Source: Paenibacillus sp. R14(2021)
Lineage (GTDB): Bacteria; Bacillota; Bacilli; Paenibacillales; Paenibacillaceae
Assembly (NCBI RefSeq): GCF_019431355.1
Contig: NZ_CP080269.1
Span: forward strand, 2,639,501-2,703,500
Length of the DNA: 64,000 nucleotides
Direction: 5' to 3'
The position numbers and the translations under genes were made by a program. A model generated the notes under the pieces. The model had not been told where the DNA came from. It ran no database searches and was given only the letters and a program-made list of their open reading frames with translations. This document shows, piece after piece, positions 34,070 to 43,163 of the stretch. The first letter of the stretch is position 1. Every line of letters begins with the position of its first letter.

Positions 34070-34822
34070 TTATATAAAATAAGCCGGCTCAGGCATGATT
34101 CGTTTCAGAAACTGCTGCGTCCGCTCTTCCTTCGGTTTGTTGAAAATCTCCGCCGGCGGACCTTCCTCGACGATAACGCCGCCATCCATGAAAACCACAT
34201 GGTTCGCGACATCGCGGGCAAAGCCCATCTCGTGGGTCACGACGATCATCGTGATGCCTTCCTGCGCGATTTTGCGGATAACTGCGAGCACTTCACCGAC
34301 AAGCTCGGGATCGAGAGCCGAAGTAGGTTCATCGAACAGGATAACCTCCGGATTAAGGGCAAGCGCCCTTGCGATGCCAACGCGCTGCTGCTGTCCGCCT
34401 GAGAGCATGCTGGGGTACGCATCGAGCTTTTCCCCGAGGCCAACCTTCTGGAGCACCTCGATGCTTCTTCGGCGAGCCGCGTCCTTTGGCATCTTCTGCA
34501 CGACAACGAGGCCTTCCATAACGTTCTCCAGCACCGTCTTGTGCTTGAACAGATTATAGTGCTGGAACACCATCGCCGTTTTGCTCCGCAGCGCATGAAT
34601 TTCCCGCTTGTGGATGCCGCTGTAATCAACCTCGAATTCGCCGATTGCGATTTTGCCCTCGCTTGGCCGCTCCAGATAATTAATGCAGCGCAGCAGCGTC
34701 GTCTTGCCGGAGCCGCTCGGCCCCAGAATGACGACGACCTCGCCTTTCATGACCTGCAGATCAATGCTTCGCAGCACCTGCTGCCTGCCGAACGATTTGG
34801 AAATACCGGTTAACTTGATCAT
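34070..34822 (-). CDS. amino-acid ABC transporter ATP-binding protein
   Basis: A 250-residue polar amino-acid transporter ATPase: Walker [10 protein letters not shown], signature [16 protein letters not shown], Walker [15 protein letters not shown], and the H-loop VTHEMGFA. It powers the two permeases encoded just upstream in the transcript, whose reading frames overlap by four bases. The homologous Bacillus systems (YxeMNO, TcyJKLMN) take up cystine and S-substituted cysteines. Confidence 0.93.
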   Translation of the reverse strand: MIKLTGISKSFGRQQVLRSIDLQVMKGEVVVILGPSGSGKTTLLRCINYLERPSEGKIAIGEFEVDYSGIHKREIHALRSKTAMVFQHYNLFKHKTVLENVMEGLVVVQKMPKDAARRRSIEVLQKVGLGEKLDAYPSMLSGGQQQRVGIARALALNPEVILFDEPTSALDPELVGEVLAVIRKIAQEGITMIVVTHEMGFARDVANHVVFMDGGVIVEEGPPAEIFNKPKEERTQQFLKRIMPEPAYFI

Positions 34823-35529
34823 GCGACTCCACCTCGATTGTAGGAATTAATGCGTTTCTCCAGAAGCGCGGCTAAGCGTTCAATCAAGACCGTAAGTCCC
34901 CAGAAAATAACGGCAGCTGCCAGATAAGCCTCGAAAAACTTCCAGTTGGTGGATGCCACGATCTGCGCTTTTGCATTAATTTCAACGACCGATACGGTAA
35001 AAGCGAGCGTCGACGCATGCAGCATGCCGATAACCGAATTCGCCAGGTTCGGAATGCTGGCTGCGAAAGCCTGCGGAAATACGATGCGTCGGAGCGCTTG
35101 GGGCGTGGACATCCCGACGGAATAGGCCGCTTCGATCTGACCGCGGTTCACGACGAGCAGACCGGATCGCACGACCTCCGACATGTAGGCGCCCGCCGTA
35201 ATGGAAAACGCGATAAAAGCGAAGTCGATCATCGGGATCGATGACGACCGGAATCCAAGACCAAGGAGCGAGCTGATGCCGTCAATGATGAGCGGAAGAC
35301 CGAAATATATGATGAGCAGATGCGTCAGCATCGGCGTGCCCCGTATGACCGTCACATAAGCTACAGCGGCTGGATACAGCAACGGCACTTTATACATGCG
35401 GATAAGAGCAACGGCCGTACCGATTACGAATCCGCAGAGAACGGATACTGCCGTAACGAGCAGCGTGGTCGGGATCGCGGGCAGCAGCTCAATTAACGCC
35501 GTCCAGATAAAAGATGGATCCAGCTTCAT
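34819..35529 (-). CDS. amino-acid ABC transporter permease (second)
   Basis: A 236-residue membrane protein of the HisMQ type with the ATPase-docking EAA loop ([18 protein letters not shown]) and about five membrane segments. It overlaps both neighbours by four bases. It forms a heterodimeric channel with the permease at 35526-36314. Confidence 0.92.
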   Translation of the reverse strand: MKLDPSFIWTALIELLPAIPTTLLVTAVSVLCGFVIGTAVALIRMYKVPLLYPAAVAYVTVIRGTPMLTHLLIIYFGLPLIIDGISSLLGLGFRSSSIPMIDFAFIAFSITAGAYMSEVVRSGLLVVNRGQIEAAYSVGMSTPQALRRIVFPQAFAASIPNLANSVIGMLHASTLAFTVSVVEINAKAQIVASTNWKFFEAYLAAAVIFWGLTVLIERLAALLEKRINSYNRGGVA

Positions 35530-36314
35530 GATTTCTGCACCTCTTCTCTGAACCGTGCATGTCGCGCGAACAATTGACGCAGCCCTCGGGATTTATCGCG
35601 TCTGAACACGGGATACGCATCGATGACTCGAACCTCGTGCCTCAGCAGCTTTCGTTCGAATGCCAGCAGAAGCCGCTCCAGCGCGAAGCTGATCACCAAG
35701 TAAATCAGCGCCAGCGAAATATAGCTCTCGACAAAATGATTCGTAAGCGTCGCGAGCGACTGCGCCTTTCCCGTCATCTCCATGACGCCGAGCGTAAAGG
35801 CGAGCGATGTGTCCTTCAGGAGCCCGAGAATAACATTCGCGAGCACAGGTACGGCAATCGCCAGCGCTTGCGGCCAGACGATCCGGGTGAACGCTTGAAT
35901 GCCGGACATTCCGACCGCGTATGCAGCTTCGACTTGGCCCCGGTCTACCGAAGTGACGGCCGCGCGGATCGTTTCGGATACATAGGCTCCCGTATGCAGC
36001 CCGTACGTCAGGATGACGAAGAACAGCACGGGGGCTCGGCTGACATCCAAGTGAAGCAGCTTCAGAATCTCGGGCAGGCCGTAATAGAACAGGAAGAGCT
36101 GGATCAGAATCGGCGTACCGCGGAAGAAGGAAGCGTACACTTGGGATGCGCGCTGAAGCACAGGAACGCTGTATAAGCGCGGCAGCGCAACGAGAATCCC
36201 GACGATGATGCCGACAACAAGCGCGCCCGCCACTATGAGAAGCGTGGTCTGAAGCGTACCCGCGAGTTTAGGGAAAAACGTGAAGACGTAGCTAATGTCG
36301 AACTTCTCTCCCAT
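35526..36314 (-). CDS. amino-acid ABC transporter permease (first)
   Basis: A 262-residue HisMQ-type permease with EAAYAVGMSGIQAFTRIVWP as the docking loop and a basic cytoplasmic tail. It follows the binding-protein gene by 21 bases and has GGAGGGAAAGG before the ATG. Two non-identical permeases are usual for cystine-type systems. Confidence 0.92.
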   Translation of the reverse strand: MGEKFDISYVFTFFPKLAGTLQTTLLIVAGALVVGIIVGILVALPRLYSVPVLQRASQVYASFFRGTPILIQLFLFYYGLPEILKLLHLDVSRAPVLFFVILTYGLHTGAYVSETIRAAVTSVDRGQVEAAYAVGMSGIQAFTRIVWPQALAIAVPVLANVILGLLKDTSLAFTLGVMEMTGKAQSLATLTNHFVESYISLALIYLVISFALERLLLAFERKLLRHEVRVIDAYPVFRRDKSRGLRQLFARHARFREEVQKS

Positions 36315-36335
36315 CTTCCTTTCCCTCCTTCAGCG

Positions 36336-37202
36336 CTATTGCTGGGTATAGTCGGCGCCCAGCCATTGAATGCTCAATTTGCTTAACGTGCCGTCCGATT
36401 TGATCGCCTTCAAAGCACCATCAACGGCATCTGCAAGCTGCTGCTCATCCGGATCGTCCTTGCGGAATACAAACTGAACGTCCGCTTCCTCCAGCGCGTC
36501 CCCTACGGATTCCAGCTTGCCCTGCGGATCAATGAGCGACAGCGTGAAGTCGGCTCCGAGCGTCGCCGCGACCCTGCCTGTCGTCAGCTGGTTCACCGTA
36601 TCGTTCGCCGCCCCGTTCGTGTACACGATCGAAATCGCGTTATCATGCGATTTGTTGTAGTTTTCCAGCAACGTGGCTTCGGCGCTGGTTGCGGTCGTCA
36701 GCACCTTCTTGCCCTTCAAGTCATCGAGCGTCTTGAAGGCTGCGCCGCTTCCCTTCGGAGCGATGATTTTCGTTTTCCAATGGGCGTAAGCTTCTTTGTT
36801 GAACAAATATTTCTTGGCCCGGTCCGGGTTCTGCTCCATCTCATGCGCCACAAAGTCGATTTTCTTCGTCTCCAGGCTGAGGAGCAGATTCGAGAAATCA
36901 AGCGTTTGGAATTCAAACTCGTAGCCCGGCAGCCGCTTGTCAATTTCCTTCACCAGTTCCACGTCAAAGCCGGTCAGCTTGCCGTTCTCGTCCAGAAAGC
37001 ACACCTTCGGGAACTGCGTCCCCGTGCCGACGATGATTTTCTTTACCTCTGCCGCGATATTTGCTGCATTCGCCGAATTATTCGCCTTCGCGTTGCTTCC
37101 TGCGCTTGCCTCGTCTGCCTCTTGCTTCGCACCGCATCCTGTCACTACCACCGTAAGCGCGATAAGCGCCAATCCCGCCGTCCCCATAAACGTCTTCTTC
37201 AT
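36336..37202 (-). CDS. amino-acid ABC transporter substrate-binding lipoprotein
   Basis: A family 3 binding protein of about 288 residues. The signal peptide ends in a lipobox (VVVTGCGA), followed by a short low-complexity linker of Ala, Asn and Ser and then the periplasmic-binding fold (GTGTQFPKVCFLDENGKLTG, FDVELVKEI). It is tethered outside the membrane and delivers a cystine-like or S-substituted cysteine ligand. The start is the ATG at 37202, after GGAGGT. It is the first gene of the operon; the promoter should lie in 37203-37388, next to the LysR gene end. Confidence 0.9.
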   Translation of the reverse strand: MKKTFMGTAGLALIALTVVVTGCGAKQEADEASAGSNAKANNSANAANIAAEVKKIIVGTGTQFPKVCFLDENGKLTGFDVELVKEIDKRLPGYEFEFQTLDFSNLLLSLETKKIDFVAHEMEQNPDRAKKYLFNKEAYAHWKTKIIAPKGSGAAFKTLDDLKGKKVLTTATSAEATLLENYNKSHDNAISIVYTNGAANDTVNQLTTGRVAATLGADFTLSLIDPQGKLESVGDALEEADVQFVFRKDDPDEQQLADAVDGALKAIKSDGTLSKLSIQWLGADYTQQ

Positions 37203-37388
37203 ATCTGCTTCTACCTCCACTTGTGGAATGCGTTCGGACCTCCACAGGAATGGTAGATCGTTGCGTTCTCTAATTTTTATAATTCCAATAGATTTAGTCG
37301 GAATTATCTTGAAACTAATTTATCATTCCGGTTTCATTGCCGTCAATCCATCAGCCAATAGAGATTTTCTATACGTCGATCTAGACAT

Positions 37389-38285
37389 TCAATCGTTTCT
37401 GCCGCCTTGCCCGAAGAGAGACCGGCCGATTTCGAGGAGCGCTTCTGCGAACATCGCATGCTCGCCGTTTCGGGCAATCAAGTTCGTCTGGAGCATAATT
37501 CCGTTGATTTCTTTAAAAGCGATCGGAAACAGCCGCTTCTCTCTCACCTCCTCCTGCACGCAAAGGTCAGGCAGGAAGCAGATCCCGGCGCGCTCCAGCA
37601 CAAGCTTCTTCGCCGCCTCTGAATTATCGACCAGATACTCGATATTCGGCTGGCGATTCAAGCTCTCGAATACGCGGTGTACCCGCATCCAATCGAAGGA
37701 TCCGCACTCGAAAAAGACGAGCGGCTGAAAGCTGATCTCCTCGATCGAGATTTCGTTCTGCTGCGTAAAGGGGTGCTCCTCATAGACATAAAGCTTTATA
37801 GGATCCTCATAAAAGGTATAAGAAAGCAGCGTTGGATGGACCACTTTACGCACGAACGCCAAGTCGATCTCCTTGTTGTGCAGCTTGTTTACCAGATCGT
37901 CGGTTGATGCCGTAGCGAGCTTAATATGGAGGTCCGGATACAGCTGCTTCAGCTTCGGCAGCAGACTCGGAATCACGTAGTTCGATACCGATACCGTCGC
38001 GCCGATCCGCAGCTCGTGGGGGACGGATTTGCGCTGCTGCATATGCAGCTTGCCCTTCTGGAACGTCTGCATGATTTGCTGCGCGTACGGCAGAAACTGC
38101 CTTCCTTTCTCCGTTAACGCGATTTGCTTACCCAGTCTGTCGAACAACTTGCAGTCGAGCTCCCGCTCCAGCGTTTGGATTCGAGCCGTAACGGAAGGTT
38201 GGGACAAGAACAGCACCTCGGCGGCTTTATTGAAGCTCCCATAATGATTGACATAGACAAAGGCTTCAATGTTTTCGATGTTCAC
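37389..38285 (-). CDS. LysR family regulator (YtlI-like)
   Basis: A 298-residue LysR protein: winged helix at residues 1-60 (FNKAAEVLFLSQPSVTARIQ) followed by the two-lobed effector domain. The start is a GTG at 38285. It is upstream of the transporter operon on the same strand and divergent from the GNAT gene. In Bacillus the LysR protein YtlI controls the comparable ytm/ytn operon in response to sulphur compounds, so control of this operon is likely. Confidence 0.88.
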   Translation of the reverse strand: MNIENIEAFVYVNHYGSFNKAAEVLFLSQPSVTARIQTLERELDCKLFDRLGKQIALTEKGRQFLPYAQQIMQTFQKGKLHMQQRKSVPHELRIGATVSVSNYVIPSLLPKLKQLYPDLHIKLATASTDDLVNKLHNKEIDLAFVRKVVHPTLLSYTFYEDPIKLYVYEEHPFTQQNEISIEEISFQPLVFFECGSFDWMRVHRVFESLNRQPNIEYLVDNSEAAKKLVLERAGICFLPDLCVQEEVREKRLFPIAFKEINGIMLQTNLIARNGEHAMFAEALLEIGRSLFGQGGRND

Positions 38286-38540
38286 CGTTCGCTCGCCCCT
38301 TTATACCTTATTTTTCCCATAAAATAACTTGGAATTAAAAATATTCTACTGCACGTTAGCTTAGACCGTCAATTACTGTTAATGCGATCACTCTTCTGAA
38401 AATAGGCAGAAGAAGCATTTATTATATCTATCGATATATTAAATTCTTATATATCCCATATGATTAGTGTGAATAATGGCGTATAGTAAGCGCATATAAG
38501 AACTGGCTGGAAGTTGTAGCCGTTCAAGGAGGAGTTAGAA

Positions 38541-39074
38541 ATGAGCGATGCCATCACGGTGACGATCCGGGACGCGAGAGCTGCGGACCGCGAGGAGGTG
38601 CTGCAAGTTATGATTGAAGCCTATCGGCAATACGAGGAGACCTTGCCGTCTGACAAATGGGCGTTGTACCGCCAATCGATTCTTGCCTCCTTCGACAACG
38701 AAGGCCCGGCCGCTCGAATCCTTGCGGAAATCGAAGGACGCATCGTCGGATCGGTGCAATTGTTTCTCTCCTCGGAAGCGGCCTACGGCGCACCGGAGCT
38801 CGGGATCACGAGCCCGATCATCCGCTATCTTGCCGTCCCTCCCGAACAGCGGGGCAGAGGCATCGCCACATCGCTAATCCGCGAAGCCGCGGCAAGAGCC
38901 GTCCAGCTCGGCGCGGATTGGCTGCATCTCCATACCTCCGACATGATGGCTTCAGCCGTCAGCCTCTATGAGCGGCTCGGCTTCGAACGCGCCTTCAACA
39001 CCGACGTCATGAACGGCGAAACCCTCGTCAAGGGCTATCGCCTCGACCTCAAAGCAAAAGCAGCTCCCCTGTAA
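38541..39074 (+). CDS. GNAT family N-acetyltransferase (SnaB/YxeL-like)
   Basis: A 177-residue acetyl-CoA-dependent transferase with the acetyl-CoA-binding loop VPPEQRGRGIATSLIREA and the C-terminal LYERLGFERAF. In Bacillus the equivalent protein acetylates S-substituted cysteine before the monooxygenase acts, and an M20 enzyme later removes the acetyl group. AAGGAGGAG precedes the ATG. It is transcribed away from the LysR gene. Its last 174 bases recur as a fragment at 29703-29876. Confidence 0.88.
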   Translation: MSDAITVTIRDARAADREEVLQVMIEAYRQYEETLPSDKWALYRQSILASFDNEGPAARILAEIEGRIVGSVQLFLSSEAAYGAPELGITSPIIRYLAVPPEQRGRGIATSLIREAAARAVQLGADWLHLHTSDMMASAVSLYERLGFERAFNTDVMNGETLVKGYRLDLKAKAAPL

Positions 39075-39090
39075 AGGAAGCTGCTTTGTT
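39056..39090 (+). terminator. terminator of the GNAT gene
   Basis: AAGCAGCT and AGCTGCTT pair around the stop codon and are followed by TTTG-TT. It matches in position the terminator behind the GNAT fragment at 29853-29895. Confidence 0.65.
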
Positions 39091-39113
39091 GGCATTATGC
39101 TGCTGTATTCTCG

Positions 39114-39493
39114 CTGCAAGCGAAGGTTTTGGTGCATTGGAGCGACTTTGGTGCGAAGCACCACGGGAGCGCCAATCGCAAACACCGGAGCCATCGCTTC
39201 CCGAGTACGCCCCCATCAAGCTACAAGCGAAGGTTTTGCGCATTGGAGCGACTTTGGTGCGAAGCACCACGGGAGCGCCAATCGCAAACACCGGAGACCT
39301 GGCATCATGCTGCAAGCGAAGGTTTTGCGCATTGGAGCGACTTTGGTGCGAAGCACCACGAGAGCGCCAATCGCAAACACCGGAGCCCATCGCTTCCCCG
39401 AGTACACCCCCATCAAGCTGCAAGCGAAGGTTTTGCGCATTGGAGCGACTTTGGTGCGAAGCACCACGGGAGCGCCAATCGCAAACACCGGAG
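39114..39493 (+). repeat. four tandem copies of a structured intergenic repeat
   Basis: Copies lie at 39114-39190, 39221-39296, 39310-39385 and 39418-39493, each 76 or 77 bases and nearly identical. Spacers are 30, 13 and 32 bases. The first and third spacers are alike, so the array looks like a duplicated pair. Each unit folds as a long hairpin from GGTTTTGCG to CGCAAACACC, with inner arms ATTGG/CCAAT and a tip GGTGC-gaa-GCACC. All three frames are open by chance, but repeated peptide reads are not protein-like. It fills the gap between converging genes. Confidence 0.88.
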
Positions 39494-39496
39494 CCC

Positions 39497-40738
39497 CTAA
39501 TCGTCCTCGTCGAACGACAGCAGCCGCTTTACCCGAGCCGGCCGCAGCACCAGCACATAGAGGATCGCCAGTACAAGTGCCGCCAAGGCGGGCACGAGCG
39601 CTCCCCGGCTCGGCAGCAAAATACCATGCGGAAGCCAGATGACAATCGCACAGATCAGCGAAGCAACGCGATCGACGCGCAGCACCGCATCATGACGGGT
39701 AACGTCTGGCAGCGGATATACGAGCCGCCACACTGAATGGCGGTGCGACTGAGCAAGCGACCCCAGCTGAATGCCGCTGAGCCAGACGAATAACAGACAC
39801 ACCGCGGCCGAGCCCCAGCCTTGCAATAGCCCGGCATAAGCTGCCAGTATGCCGGAGATGATACCGAGCGCCGTGAACCGGATGACAATTCCGCCAAGCT
39901 CGGTCCGAATAAGCGTATGCGCATAGAGATAGATGAAGGCACTGCGTTTGCCATAGCGGACAAACCGGGTCATCCAAGAAAGGTACGGCCTGGAGCGCAC
40001 AGCCGCGGACTCCGTCGGCACATCGGCGAAGGAGCTGAAGAAAGCCATATACCTCCGGCGCGTCAGCTGCTCTTCATGAATCAGCGTCATCCAAGGAAAC
40101 GCATACCTGGAAGCGCGCCAATAGAGCAGCCCGAACAGCGCACTAACCACCGCAAGGTAAATCACTGTTTTCCAAATTTCTGTCTGCAGCAAAGCCGCAG
40201 TCGCCACAGCCGTCGCCGCCCAGCGCATCAAGCGAAAGCTTCGTCTCCAGCTCCGCCCGACAAGCTGACGCTCACGCCATGCGCCTCCCGTATTCAACAG
40301 CTTCATCAGCAGCGCGCCGCCAACCACCAGCGACACCGGCGTGAACGATGGCCCTGCCAGATATAAGGGTAGGTATGCTGCGCAAACGAACAGCACCCCG
40401 GCACAGCAAGCCAGTCCATTATATCGAAACGACCTCCAGAGGTAGGCAGGCATCTCCGCTTCACGCGGCACGAGGAAGACAACATCCGCTTCGCGCAGCC
40501 ATGTCCGAAGCGGACTCCAGCAAAGGATCGGCGTCAGCACGATAACGCCTGTCCTCGTGAAGGGAAACGAAGCCGGCATATTCCGCAGCAGCAGCCCATA
40601 TCCCGCGAGGCCTGCAAGCAGCAGCATAATCGTGACGCCGGGCAGACCGCTTTGCGTCATATCGCGAATATAAGGCATGCATCCGCGCCAGAAATCGCCG
40701 GCGCGCTTGCGCCACAGCACGTCAACGGAACGATCCAT
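39497..40738 (-). CDS. ecsB: EcsB-like ABC transporter membrane protein
   Basis: A multi-pass membrane protein of about 413 residues. Its hydrophobic pattern, basic loops and pairing with an EcsA-like ATPase fit the EcsB family, which affects protein secretion and intramembrane proteolysis in bacilli. The start is the ATG at 40738, after GGGGG and just inside the end of the ATPase gene (stop at 40722). Longer upstream frames would overlap that gene further. Assignment rests on layout and neighbour more than on strong motifs. Confidence 0.72.
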   Translation of the reverse strand: MDRSVDVLWRKRAGDFWRGCMPYIRDMTQSGLPGVTIMLLLAGLAGYGLLLRNMPASFPFTRTGVIVLTPILCWSPLRTWLREADVVFLVPREAEMPAYLWRSFRYNGLACCAGVLFVCAAYLPLYLAGPSFTPVSLVVGGALLMKLLNTGGAWRERQLVGRSWRRSFRLMRWAATAVATAALLQTEIWKTVIYLAVVSALFGLLYWRASRYAFPWMTLIHEEQLTRRRYMAFFSSFADVPTESAAVRSRPYLSWMTRFVRYGKRSAFIYLYAHTLIRTELGGIVIRFTALGIISGILAAYAGLLQGWGSAAVCLLFVWLSGIQLGSLAQSHRHSVWRLVYPLPDVTRHDAVLRVDRVASLICAIVIWLPHGILLPSRGALVPALAALVLAILYVLVLRPARVKRLLSFDEDD

Positions 40739-41492
40739 GAGTTCCCCCATCCGCAACCAGCCGGTAGAAAGCTTCCTCCAGCGAACCCGCGCCGCCGTCT
40801 CTCGACATGCCGGCAGCCCCGCAAACATCGGCAAGCGTACCTTGCGCCACGATCACGCCTTGATGCAGGACAATGAAACGGCTGCAGTACGACTCCACCG
40901 TGGACAAAATATGCGAGCTCATGAATACCGACGAGCCTTCCTTCGTCACCTCGACCAGCTTATCCAGCAGCGACCGAATGCCAAGCGGATCCAAGCCGAG
41001 GAAAGGCTCGTCGATGACGTAGAGAGAAGGACGAGCCAGCAGGGCATTCATGATCATGACTTTCTGCCGCATCCCTTTGGATAAATGTGATGCAAACGCC
41101 TTTCGCTTAGGCAGCATATAGAACTCTTCCAGCAAACCCTCGCTTCTCTGATTGAAGGCCGCCTCTTCGACATCATAGGCCATCCCCGTTAACCGAAGAT
41201 GCTCTTCCACCGTCAGCTCGTCAAAAAGCAGCGGCGTCTCCGGCACGTAAGCCAGCGAATGGCGATAATGCTCAGGCTCTTCCGCAAGCGTGTGGCCGCC
41301 AATGCGAATTTCGCCTTCATGCGCCTGCATTAGGCCCAAGATATGTTTAATCGCTGTGCTTTTGCCTGCGCCGTTCAAGCCGATCAGACCAACCATTTCA
41401 CCTGCGCCGACTTCAAAATTCAAATCATGCAGAACCGGCCGACGTGGACTGTACCCGCCGGTCAGCCCTTTCACTTCCAATACGGGCTTCAT
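40722..41492 (-). CDS. ecsA: EcsA-like ABC transporter ATP-binding protein
   Basis: An ATPase of about 256 residues with Walker A GLNGAGKST, signature LSKGMRQKVMIMNALL, Walker B LYVIDEPFLGLDP and H-loop MSSHIL. It is the exporter-type ATPase partner of the membrane protein gene that follows with a short overlap. The start is the ATG at 41492 with GAGGTGAG before it; a GTG at 41501 is the alternative. Confidence 0.88.
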   Translation of the reverse strand: MKPVLEVKGLTGGYSPRRPVLHDLNFEVGAGEMVGLIGLNGAGKSTAIKHILGLMQAHEGEIRIGGHTLAEEPEHYRHSLAYVPETPLLFDELTVEEHLRLTGMAYDVEEAAFNQRSEGLLEEFYMLPKRKAFASHLSKGMRQKVMIMNALLARPSLYVIDEPFLGLDPLGIRSLLDKLVEVTKEGSSVFMSSHILSTVESYCSRFIVLHQGVIVAQGTLADVCGAAGMSRDGGAGSLEEAFYRLVADGGTHGSFR

Positions 41493-41551
41493 CGCGCTCA
41501 CCTCATCATTCTCACCCTGAATTTTACCAAATTATCGAAGAAATGAAAAAC

Positions 41552-41594
41552 AAGCGGCTGCCCGGGTCATCGCTCATGACCGGGACAGCCGCTT
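41552..41594 (-). terminator. terminator of the SLH protein gene
   Basis: AAGCGGCTG-CCCGGGTCA pairs with TGACCGGG-a-CAGCCGCTT. On the minus strand it is followed by TTGTTTTTC. It lies 34 bases after the SLH gene stop. Confidence 0.8.
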
Positions 41595-41627
41595 GATTGC
41601 TTCTCGCTTTATTGCTTCTATTGAAGA

Positions 41628-42839
41628 CTACGCGATAATTTTGATAGAGTAAACCACATTGTTCAGCACAGTAAGCTCAACGGCTTGACCGCTCGTAAGC
41701 AGTGCTGCATTGCCGACGATGGCAGCATCCGGGGATACGTTATACACGAGCGCTTGCGTACTGCCGTTTACGTCTTTCGTAATGGAAACCGTTGCGATCT
41801 TGCCTTGGGCATTCAGCGCGAGCGAGTTGAATGTGCCTGTCTGCGTCGTTACGGCCGGCTGATCAACTGCGGATTTCGTTACTTCAATGAATACCACTTT
41901 GTTCTGGTACGTGCGGACAAGCACTTCGTCGCCGGCTTTCAGGGACGTAACTGCTGCTTTCACGTTATCACGGAAAATAAAGACATTGGGATCAAGCGCC
42001 AGCGCAACTTCGCTGTTGTCTGCCTTCACGACCGTAATCGAGCCGTTCGTCGCCGCTGCTTTCAGCTTGCCGGTAATTGCCGTCGCATCGTGATCCGGAA
42101 GTTGCTCGTCCGTACGGCCAAGCAAAGCTGCCAGCTCGGCACGAGTTACAGGCTGATTCGGACGGAACGTGTTGTCTTGGTAGCCGGTGATCAAGCCTTT
42201 CTCGATCGCGACTTCGACATAGCCGACGGAGCCGGCCGGAATTTTATCCGCGTCGCGGAATGTAAGCTGCGTGTTTACTTTCGCTTTCGCTTCCGCTTCT
42301 AGGCCCATCGCCTTCACGAGCAGCGTTGCCGCGAACAAACGCGTCGCGGGCTTGTCCGCTTGAATCGCATTTTCCGTCTCCGAGAACAAGTCCTTCTCCA
42401 GAGCGACTGCTACATAACCGACTGCCCATGGGTATTTGCGCGCCAGCTGATCCGCATCCTTGAAATTCAGCTTCGTGCTCATTTCAGCCTGCGATTCCGC
42501 CTGCTCGCGAAGCCCCATCAAGCGCACCGCTGCAACGATGGATTCAATGCGGGTAATTTCCTTCTGCGGCTTGAACGTGCCGTCCTCGTAGCCGTTGAAT
42601 ACGCCCTTGGATGCCAGACGAATGATATATTCCAGCGCCCATTTCAAGTCCTTCTCGTCTTCGAAGTGAAGATTGATGCCGCCTTTGTGATTGTTATTAT
42701 TTTTAACGTTATGGTTGTCGTTTCCTTTGCCGTTGTGTCCGTGTCCTTTACCGTCAGCAAATGCGCTAGTCGCGCCGCCTGCCAAGGTCAGTAACGCCAT
42801 AGATGTAATTGCCGCCTTTTTAAACATGGCTTTTTTCAT
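41628..42839 (-). CDS. SLH-domain surface protein
   Basis: A 403-residue exported protein. The signal peptide (MKKAMFKKAAITSMALLTLA, ending near AFA-DG) is followed by a Gly/His/Asn-rich linker and three S-layer homology repeats at about residues 55-110, 120-180 and 180-240. Their hallmarks GVFNGYEDGTFKPQKEITR and GLITGYQDNTFRPNQPVTRA, here partly quoted, anchor the protein to pyruvylated wall polymer. The C-terminal 150 residues look like small beta-rich domains of unknown role. GGAGAG precedes the ATG. The gene stands alone. Confidence 0.9.
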   Translation of the reverse strand: MKKAMFKKAAITSMALLTLAGGATSAFADGKGHGHNGKGNDNHNVKNNNNHKGGINLHFEDEKDLKWALEYIIRLASKGVFNGYEDGTFKPQKEITRIESIVAAVRLMGLREQAESQAEMSTKLNFKDADQLARKYPWAVGYVAVALEKDLFSETENAIQADKPATRLFAATLLVKAMGLEAEAKAKVNTQLTFRDADKIPAGSVGYVEVAIEKGLITGYQDNTFRPNQPVTRAELAALLGRTDEQLPDHDATAITGKLKAAATNGSITVVKADNSEVALALDPNVFIFRDNVKAAVTSLKAGDEVLVRTYQNKVVFIEVTKSAVDQPAVTTQTGTFNSLALNAQGKIATVSITKDVNGSTQALVYNVSPDAAIVGNAALLTSGQAVELTVLNNVVYSIKIIA

Positions 42840-43163
42840 GGTGCTGCCACTCTCCTCGCGAATGCGGTCAATGCCGCTTATTTACTTTCGCTCATACCGT
42901 TCGGGAGCAACCCGTTTATTTTAGGGGGTACAGCCGAAAGTTTTGTCAAAGTTCGAAAGAAAACAGCGTCGAATAATGCCTCCTGAAAGGTGCCTGAATG
43001 CAGGTTTCATGCATGGTTTATGAATTTAAATCCTACGGATTTGAGCGGCTTCGCCTAAGACCCCTCGCCCAAGATAAACGCCAAAAAAAGCCGCCCCGGC
43101 CATCCGAAGATGACGTTTGGGCAGCTCTTGAGCTCGTGCATATTGTCTGCGATCAGCAGCAAG
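42840..43163. other. gene-free interval between helicase and SLH genes
   Basis: This 324-base gap holds the promoter and leader of the SLH gene and the helicase terminator at 43083-43125. I see no open frame with a ribosome site and no recognisable RNA element. Confidence 0.6.
43083..43125 (-). terminator. terminator of the DEAD-box helicase gene
   Basis: On the minus strand GCTGCCC pairs with GGGCGGC (one G-T wobble) over a long loop and is followed by seven T. It lies about 40 bases after the helicase stop. Confidence 0.6.

Noticed and set aside
39114-39493. Possible CRISPR array
   Set aside because: Repeats are 76-77 bases, only four, and the spacers are 13-32 bases with two of them alike. 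No cas genes are present.
39086-39736. Several overlapping open frames encoding a repeated peptide around HWSDFGAKHHGSANRKH
   Set aside because: They exist in several frames at once, lack ribosome sites and simply translate the intergenic hairpin repeat. Base changes between copies favour stem pairing rather than a protein frame.
42840-43163. Possible riboswitch in front of the SLH gene
   Set aside because: A GGGGGTACAGCCGAAAG stretch looked suggestive, but I could not fit it to any known conserved core.
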